Shown here: piece after piece, positions 18,887-22,932 of the stretch
Layout: every line of letters starts with the position of its first letter
Position numbering within the stretch: the stretch's first letter is position 1
Origin: a virus
DNA: 22,932 nucleotides
Reading direction: 5' to 3' (one strand)
Virus record (IMG/VR): IMGVR_UViG_3300037189_009318
Span: 1-22,932 of that record
Made by a program: the position numbers and the translations under genes
The notes under the pieces: model-generated
What the model was told of the DNA's origin: nothing
Seen by the model: only the letters and a program-made list of their open reading frames with translations
Databases searched by the model: none

Positions 18887-19894
18887 ATGGCTCATGAACT
18901 AGAATCACAAAATGGTGTTGCAAGTTTTGCATCATTCCGTGAACCTGCGTGGCATGGTTTAGGTACCGTGTTTACAGAAGAGAAAACAACTAGCGAAATG
19001 CTAGAAACCGCAAATTTAAATGGATGGAATGTCCGTTTACAAGATTTGCAAATCCCATCGGAATTAACATCCGATAAAAACTATCAATATGTTGTGCGTA
19101 CTAATCCTACGGACAAAACACAAACCGATGTTTTAGGAATCGTTGGTGAGCGTTATGTGCCATTGCAAAATGAAGATTTGTTCGCATTCGGCGATAACAT
19201 TCTTGATGGCGGTGGACGTTGGGAGACCGCTGGGTCGATTCGTGGCGGTCGTGTTGTATTTGGCTCATTAGCATTAGAGCGTGAAACCGTTCTAGATCCT
19301 AGTGGCGTATCGGATGTTGTAAAAACATATCTGCTTATTAATACATCACATGATGGCTCAATCTCTATTCAAGCATCTATAACACCCGTTCGTGTTGTGT
19401 GTGCTAATACTCTCAATCTTGCATTGGGTAATATCAAAAAGAAAGATGGCGTTAAGCAATCTTTTAAAATCCGTCATACACAATCTGCCGAAGGTCGTGT
19501 ACGTGTGGCTCGTGAGGCTTTAGGTCTTGCGAATTCATACATGGATAAATTTGATATCATGGCTAAGCAAATGATTGAGAAGGAAATTACTGCTCAACAA
19601 TTTAACGATATCATTTTGGCTGCGTACCCTAAGCCTACAAAAGATACTAAGGGCGCAATTAAAAAATGGGAAACGAAAGTTGATCTCATTAATGACATCT
19701 ACACTGGCGAATTTAATCACATGATCGCTGGTAATGCATGGGGTGCGTTTAACGCTTTAACTGAGCGTTTAGACTGGCATCGCCGAGGAAATGCCGAAAC
19801 TCTTTTGGCATCTGCAAGTGGCTTTAATCCTGTAATTAACGCAGAAAAAAATCGCTTGTTAAAAGTTGTACAAAATAATCTGCAACTAGTATAA
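18887..19894 (+). CDS. DUF932 (phage/plasmid-like TIGR03299) protein
   Basis: 335 residues. The N-terminus (FREPAWHGLGTVF, 18-30) and later conserved stretch (VPLQNEDLFAFGDNILDGGG, 92-111) followed by TPVRVVCANTLNLAL (about 166-180) identify the DUF932 family found in phages and plasmids. The biochemical role is unknown; members are often early, near DNA-metabolism genes. ATG after ACGAAAGGATAAAAA. It is the largest early gene in this window. GC and codon use are slightly higher than the neighbours' (for example many CGT/GGC codons). Confidence 0.88.
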   Translation: MAHELESQNGVASFASFREPAWHGLGTVFTEEKTTSEMLETANLNGWNVRLQDLQIPSELTSDKNYQYVVRTNPTDKTQTDVLGIVGERYVPLQNEDLFAFGDNILDGGGRWETAGSIRGGRVVFGSLALERETVLDPSGVSDVVKTYLLINTSHDGSISIQASITPVRVVCANTLNLALGNIKKKDGVKQSFKIRHTQSAEGRVRVAREALGLANSYMDKFDIMAKQMIEKEITAQQFNDIILAAYPKPTKDTKGAIKKWETKVDLINDIYTGEFNHMIAGNAWGAFNALTERLDWHRRGNAETLLASASGFNPVINAEKNRLLKVVQNNLQLV

Positions 19895-19900
19895 ATAAAA

Positions 19901-19920
19901 TGAGCCCCGAAAGGGGCTCA
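19901..19920 (+). terminator. Hairpin with GAAA tetraloop after DUF932 gene
   Basis: TGAGCCCC-GAAA-GGGGCTCA (19901-19920), eight bp. No T-run; it may mark processing before the tRNA. Confidence 0.6.
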
Positions 19921-19926
19921 CCTTAA

Positions 19927-20000
19927 GGTCCGTTAGCTCAGTTGGTTAGAGCGCTACCCTGTCACGGTAGAGGTCGTCGGTTCAAGTCCGATACGGATCG
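19927..20000 (+). tRNA. tRNA-Asp (anticodon GUC)
   Basis: 74 nt: acceptor GGTCCGT/ACGGATC, anticodon stem CTACC/GGTAG with loop CTGTCAC, T arm GTCGG-TTCAAGT-CCGAT, discriminator G, no encoded CCA. It lies between two hairpins and likely comes from the DUF932 transcript. Confidence 0.93.
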
Positions 20001-20002
20001 CA

Positions 20003-20032
20003 AAGCCCCCAGAAGCTAAGGGCCTTTTTTGG
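20003..20032 (+). terminator. Terminator after tRNA-Asp
   Basis: GCCCCCAGAAGCTAAGGGC forms a short stem followed by CTTTTTT (20024-20030). Confidence 0.6.
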
Positions 20033-20074
20033 CTTTTATGAGACCCTAAATTAATTTCCCGAAATCCTTGTAAA

Positions 20075-20096
20075 TGTCAGTTCCATGGTGTACAAT
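20075..20096 (+). promoter_or_regulatory. Early promoter with TGTC box
   Basis: TGTCAGT (20075), TACAAT (20091). Confidence 0.7.
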
Positions 20097-20120
20097 TCTT
20101 CCCATAACGAAAGGAAGTAA

Positions 20121-20717
20121 ATGGAAACCTGGTTTCAAGATTCACATCTTTGCACAGTATGTGATGCTTTAATAGAAGTAACACGTAAAGATGAATTTAG
20201 AAACATCTGGCACTGCGGAGTAGAATGTATTCTACTGTCAGTGGAAGATGCTACAATACACCCAACAACAACGAAAGAGGAAAAAATGCAGTCAACAGAA
20301 TATAATTCAAATCTGCTTGTTACATACAAGAAGATTGAGGATGGAATAGTATCTTATCCGACTATTAAGGTAACTGAGTTGGAATATCAATTAGATAGAG
20401 TTCAATCATTAGTTAGAACTATTAACAAGCATGATAGTTTAATTAGTAATCTTGAGGAAAACATTGTTGAGTGGTATAACCCTAATTATGACAAGGAAGA
20501 AGTTCTTCATGCTCTTTGTGAGTTAATTGGATATACACCAGTTAAGAAGGTTAGAGTAACTGGTCAAGTTTATGTAGAAGTTGACATAGATGTTCCAGCA
20601 GATGAGGCTGAAGGCTTTGATGCTCAACAAGCCTTGAATGATTATCTTGTAGTTGATTACACAGATAACGGAATTGTAAATTCTCACTATGTGGAAGATG
20701 TGGACGTGGAATGGTAG
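20121..20717 (+). CDS. Two-start gene: zinc-type N-extension fused in frame to hypothetical protein
   Basis: From ATG 20121 (after ACGAAAGGAAGTAA) the product is 198 residues. Residues 1-40 hold HLCTVCDALIEV and WHCGVECI, a plausible zinc ribbon. A complete promoter (TGTCAGT at 20236, TACAAT at 20252) and leader (ACAACGAAAGAGG) lie inside the frame, followed by ATG 20286, giving a 143-residue form. The body (KVTELEYQLDRVQSLVRTIN ... VEVDIDVPADEAEGFDAQQA) is helical, then strand-rich, ending in an acidic VEDVDVEW. Either a real two-isoform gene or an upstream peptide whose stop was lost. No family assigned. Confidence 0.65.
   Translation: METWFQDSHLCTVCDALIEVTRKDEFRNIWHCGVECILLSVEDATIHPTTTKEEKMQSTEYNSNLLVTYKKIEDGIVSYPTIKVTELEYQLDRVQSLVRTINKHDSLISNLEENIVEWYNPNYDKEEVLHALCELIGYTPVKKVRVTGQVYVEVDIDVPADEAEGFDAQQALNDYLVVDYTDNGIVNSHYVEDVDVEW
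20236..20257 (+). promoter_or_regulatory. Internal early promoter within ORF
   Basis: TGTCAGT and TACAAT with exact class spacing, entirely inside the longer reading frame; it drives the 143-residue form from ATG 20286. Confidence 0.6.
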
Positions 20718-20722
20718 CATGT

Positions 20723-20730
20723 GCTATTAT
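20723..20730 (+). promoter_or_regulatory. Extended -10 without TGTC box
   Basis: GC-TATTAT with ATGTG upstream, followed by CAACGAAAGGATATAAT leader before ATG 20757. It begins right after the stop of the previous gene. Confidence 0.45.
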
Positions 20731-20756
20731 TCTCCCAATCAACGAAAGGATATAAT

Positions 20757-21455
20757 ATGCCAAACTGGGTAGACAATACATTAACTGTTGAGGGCTCTCC
20801 TGAAGCAGTCATGCAATTAAAAGCACAAATGAACAAGCCATTCAGTTATTCTGTACAGGCAGTTGGTGATTTGGCTTTTGAGATTAAGGAAGTTACCTAT
20901 TCCAATCCTGTATTTTCTTTTTGGAATATCGTCGCACCGCCTGCCGACAAACTAGAAGAATACCAAAGCACACATGGTTATGAGAATGGTCAACGAGTTG
21001 GAGAAACTCCATACAACTGGTACAACTTTAATACTCGTGAATGGGGTGTTAAATGGGATGTAGCAGTATCTGATGATGAAAAATACTCAGAGACACAACT
21101 AATCAATGATGAGCCTAATGGTGAGAATCATGTATTAGTTTATCGCTTTAGAACTCCATGGGGTATTGCTGATGAGGCTCTATCTAAATTATCTGCACAA
21201 TATCCAACTTTATTACTTACTTTGGAATACGAAGAAGAAACAGGTTGGGGTGGACAAGCAGAATTCCTCAGAGGTAACTTTACTAGTCTTGGCGAATATA
21301 ATTGGATTTGCTGGCAATGTGATTATGCAGAGACTGCAGATCCTGATAGTAATTACTGTGAAGACTGTGATGGATTAATTTGTCCTCAATGTAATCATAG
21401 CAATTGGGTAGATGTAAGATGTGAGAAGCATAAGGAGACTGCAAATGTTTTATAA
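20757..21455 (+). CDS. Api92-like (DUF1281) protein with C-terminal zinc ribbons
   Basis: Starts at ATG 20757 after CAACGAAAGGATATAAT; an in-frame start at 20721 is unlikely. MPNWVDNTLTVEGSPEAVMQ matches the Api92-like/DUF1281 signature start (MPNW.xNxLxVxG), a ferredoxin-like domain common in phage genomes. The middle holds FRTPWGIADEALSKLSAQYP. The C-terminus adds CWQCDYAET, CEDCDGLICPQC and VRCEKH: a metal-binding tail, unusual for the family. The product is 232 residues. Function unknown. Confidence 0.8.
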   Translation: MPNWVDNTLTVEGSPEAVMQLKAQMNKPFSYSVQAVGDLAFEIKEVTYSNPVFSFWNIVAPPADKLEEYQSTHGYENGQRVGETPYNWYNFNTREWGVKWDVAVSDDEKYSETQLINDEPNGENHVLVYRFRTPWGIADEALSKLSAQYPTLLLTLEYEEETGWGGQAEFLRGNFTSLGEYNWICWQCDYAETADPDSNYCEDCDGLICPQCNHSNWVDVRCEKHKETANVL

Positions 21456-21678
21456 ATTAAAAGCAAATAGTAATGTTGACTTTCATAAAGCCTCATGGGA
21501 TGCGGAGGTCATGGGGCTTGATCCTGATTCTCATGACCGCAAGTCCTTGACTTTCGAGATCGGAACAGGTAATATTGAGAAGGTGAGTAAGTTAATTCAA
21601 ACTCACAAACTTACAGTATTAAATGAAAAAGATTATGCTGAGAATGAATTAGCATATGTTAGGAGAGAAAATGTCTGA
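21445..21678 (+). CDS. 77-residue hypothetical protein
   Basis: ATG 21445 with AAGGAG seven bases before it is preferred over the earlier in-frame start at 21421, which would need 35 bases of overlap. It overlaps the Api92-like stop by 11 bases. MFYKLKANSNVDFHKASWDA then LTFEIGTGNIEKVSKLIQTH. Small mixed fold, no family. Coupled to the next gene by a 8-base overlap. Confidence 0.65.
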   Translation: MFYKLKANSNVDFHKASWDAEVMGLDPDSHDRKSLTFEIGTGNIEKVSKLIQTHKLTVLNEKDYAENELAYVRRENV

Positions 21679-21817
21679 TTATAAAGATGGTTTTGATGAC
21701 GGGTATAAATTTGCTCGTGAGGAGATCATTGAGAAACTCAGAGAAATTGATATTGCTGATATTGATGGCTGGTTATTAGATAGATTATCAGATATGATTG
21801 AAGAGCAAAAGATATGA
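21671..21817 (+). CDS. 48-residue acidic helical protein
   Basis: ATG after AGGAGAGAAA. MSDYKDGFDDGYKFAREEII then LREIDIADIDGWLLDRLSDM: acidic, helical. Similar GFDDGYxxGRxE starts occur on many small phage proteins (recollection). The stop overlaps the next start (ATGA). Confidence 0.65.
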   Translation: MSDYKDGFDDGYKFAREEIIEKLREIDIADIDGWLLDRLSDMIEEQKI

Positions 21818-22005
21818 ATGAGTGGATTAAATGTGATTCATGCTCTGCACAGGCTAAATGGTTAGCCCGTGGCACAGCTGGTGAGTTAGCATTTTGCGGA
21901 CATCATAAAAATAAAAATTCAGAAAGCCTAGACAAGTGGGCCTATGAAATGATAGAATTAAACAAAACGGAAGAAACACCTCAACTAGAAAAGGCGGAAA
22001 TATAA
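21814..22005 (+). CDS. DUF7455-like zinc-ribbon protein
   Basis: 63 residues. CDSCSAQAKWLARG and GELAFCGHH (Cys7, Cys10, Cys28, His30-31) match the actinobacterial/actinophage DUF7455 pattern CDxCSAQA...GELxFCGHH, presumed zinc-binding. The start overlaps the previous gene and the stop overlaps the next (TAATG). Confidence 0.75.
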   Translation: MNEWIKCDSCSAQAKWLARGTAGELAFCGHHKNKNSESLDKWAYEMIELNKTEETPQLEKAEI

Positions 22006-22409
22006 TGGGAGACAGAGCAAACTTTGTATTCGTAGATGGAGCAGGAGATACCATTTGTCTATATGGACATTGGGCTGGAAATAATATGTTAGGTAAATTA
22101 GCAGATGCTGTTATTGCTGCCCGTCCTCGTTGGAATGACGAATCATATGCAACACGTATTGCTATCAGTTATTTAATCGGCGACCAATGGAACATGGAAA
22201 CAGGCTGGGGTCTGCAGGTAAATTCAATTGGTGACAATGAGCACAAGATTGCCGTAATTAATTGGCAAGATCAAACATTCTCATTGCACGAGCAAGATGA
22301 TCATCGCAACTTAGAGAATAAAGTTTTAGGTATGCAGAATAAAGCAATCTTCACCATGGATCTCACGGCGTTCTGTGAGAAGTATGCATTGGAGAGACTG
22401 CTCGTCTAA
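22005..22409 (+). CDS. Conserved actinophage hypothetical protein
   Basis: 134 residues. MGDRANFVFVDGAGDTICLY then GHWAGNNMLGKLADAVIAAR and SYATRIAISYLIGDQW: a conserved actinophage family (recognised by shape from memory; name not known to me). Ends the five-gene coupled run starting at 20757. The promoter of the candidate small RNA overlaps its final codons. Confidence 0.75.
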   Translation: MGDRANFVFVDGAGDTICLYGHWAGNNMLGKLADAVIAARPRWNDESYATRIAISYLIGDQWNMETGWGLQVNSIGDNEHKIAVINWQDQTFSLHEQDDHRNLENKVLGMQNKAIFTMDLTAFCEKYALERLLV

Positions 22410-22420
22410 TATGCTATAAT
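22399..22420 (+). promoter_or_regulatory. Promoter of candidate antisense small RNA
   Basis: TATAAT (22415-22420) preceded by ATGC, an extended -10. The box position (22399) reads TGCTCGT, only 4 of 7 identical with TGTCRGY, so it may respond differently from the early promoters. The -35 is not recognisable. Confidence 0.6.
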
Positions 22421-22426
22421 TTGATT

Positions 22427-22560
22427 AGGCCCAGGGTGCCTATTCATATGAGTGGTGCAACTAGTCTAGTTGCTAAGTAATGCAGGCTTTTCCTTTCGTT
22501 GAGGTCCTAGCAGCCACTCTCTTAATCCCCCAGTAGTCTCGGCTGGGGGATTTTATAATT
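22427..22560 (+). ncRNA. Candidate small RNA with anti-leader loop
   Basis: Predicted start A22427. Folding seen by eye: AGGC/GCCT 5' hairpin (22427-22441); closing stem GAGTGG (22450-22455) with CCACTC (22514-22519); inside it hairpin GCAACTA-GTC-TAGTTGC (22457-22473) and hairpin TGCAGG/CCT(A)GCA (22481-22512) whose loop, CTTTTCCTTTCGTTGAGGT, carries the reverse complement of the shared leader; then the terminator. No convincing ORF. The leader of the gene at 17226 pairs for 14 consecutive bases; most other early leaders pair for 10 to 13. Confidence 0.6.
22524..22560 (+). terminator. Rho-independent terminator
   Basis: AATCCCCCAG/CTGGGGGATT (22524-22552), nine-base loop, followed by TTTATAATT. 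The opposite strand lacks a T-run, so it acts on the plus strand. Confidence 0.75.
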
Positions 22561-22671
22561 CCCACAGCTTGTGAGGGTATCATATCTCTGTTACGAGAGT
22601 CAAGTATATTTCCTGGAAATCTCAAAGCTTGGACAATGTGGTGTGAAACACACCAATATCCTATATACAAA
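22561..22671. other. Intergenic stretch between small RNA and last gene
   Basis: No ORF supported. Contains the inverted repeat GGTGTG-AAA-CACACC (22640-22654), 18 bases upstream of the next TGTC box and possibly an operator. Confidence 0.5.
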
Positions 22672-22693
22672 TGTCAGTGGTCTGATATATAAT
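22672..22693 (+). promoter_or_regulatory. Early promoter with TGTC box
   Basis: TGTCAGT (22672), TATAAT (22688). Confidence 0.7.
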
Positions 22694-22716
22694 TAAGCCA
22701 TAACGAAAGGGGAAAA

Positions 22717-22926
22717 ATGTTTGTAGATACATTAGCACAACATGTAGTAGATGTGATGAATAATGAAATATCTGAGCAACTACTAGAAGACTGGTCAAAT
22801 AATAATTTAGATGAAGGCGAAGCATATGCTGAATTTAAATTTATGGAATTTGCCTCAGATGATTTAAAGAAACAATATAATGAATATTATGGATATGTAG
22901 AGGGAGATGATTATTTCTTATGCTAG
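22717..22926 (+). CDS. 69-residue acidic hypothetical protein
   Basis: ATG after TAACGAAAGGGGAAAA. Acidic and helical (HVVDVMNNEISEQLLEDWSN, then GEAYAEFKFMEFASDDLKKQ), ending in VEGDDYFLC. No family. It begins a new unit that continues beyond the window, directly downstream of the small RNA locus. Confidence 0.6.
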   Translation: MFVDTLAQHVVDVMNNEISEQLLEDWSNNNLDEGEAYAEFKFMEFASDDLKKQYNEYYGYVEGDDYFLC

Positions 22927-22932
22927 GATATA

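Noticed and set aside
22473-22670. A minus-strand frame of 65 codons through the small RNA locus
   Set aside because: Its start has no ribosome site, it contains the terminator hairpin and the anti-leader in translated form (STKGKA), and it is unlike known proteins. The structured RNA on the plus strand explains the sequence better.
13935-22693. TTGTCA/TTGTCG as a sigma70 -35 element
   Set aside because: The spacer to the -10 would be only 11 bases, constant in all cases. Sigma70 needs about 17, so the box is a different kind of element.

Overview
This window looks like part of a tailed-phage (Caudovirales-type) genome with low GC content. I infer a phage of a low-GC, probably aquatic actinobacterium. 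The reasons are: DUF932 (TIGR03299-like), DUF7455-like and Api92-like proteins typical of actinophages; tRNA genes without an encoded CCA; eight probable leaderless genes with a TANNNT box six bases before the ATG; and many very small ORFs. The host assignment is inference.

Layout. 1-1929 (minus strand): virion genes, namely a partial tail-fibre gene with 24-residue repeats, three small structural/adsorption genes and a holin-like membrane protein. 1969-4977 (minus): a compact class II (adenosylcobalamin-dependent) ribonucleotide reductase and a GT4-like glycosyltransferase. 5000-6263 (plus): a sigma70-type promoter, a lysozyme-like secreted endolysin, three small genes and a terminator. 6279-8627: a Cys-rich peptide, a 2-oxoglutarate/Fe(II) oxygenase, a candidate ~80-nt structured RNA with its own promoter and terminator, a small structural protein and a collagen-like tail protein with a possible frameshift at its end. 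8672-13733: a mosaic of cargo genes on both strands (glutathione peroxidase-like, HNH nuclease, GT32-like glycosyltransferase, second 2OG oxygenase, SGNH-like protein with Cys in place of Ser, small membrane proteins) plus tRNA-Glu and tRNA-Asn. Many of these genes appear leaderless.

13734-22932 (plus) is a long, probably early-expressed, accessory region of about 28 small genes. It is built from repeated cassettes. Fourteen promoters carry the asymmetric box TGTCRGY with a TANNNT -10 starting exactly 16 bases after the first T of the box, followed by a conserved leader AACGAAAGGA just before the start codon. CRP-like operators (TGTGA-N6-TCACA) lie upstream of five of them, and GC-rich hairpins and a GGCGTGTCG motif recur between modules. 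A cluster of five DnaA-box-like sites (15012-15086) is a candidate replication origin or DnaA-binding region. A tRNA-Asp is embedded at 19927-20000.

The most striking observation is a predicted ~130-nt small RNA at about 22427-22560. It has an extended -10 promoter, nested hairpins and a rho-independent terminator. A 19-nt hairpin loop displays a 15-nt sequence whose reverse complement is CAACGAAAGGAAAAG, that is, the shared ribosome-binding leader of the whole early region. This suggests a phage-encoded antisense RNA that could control translation of its own early regulon. This is sequence-based inference and is untested.
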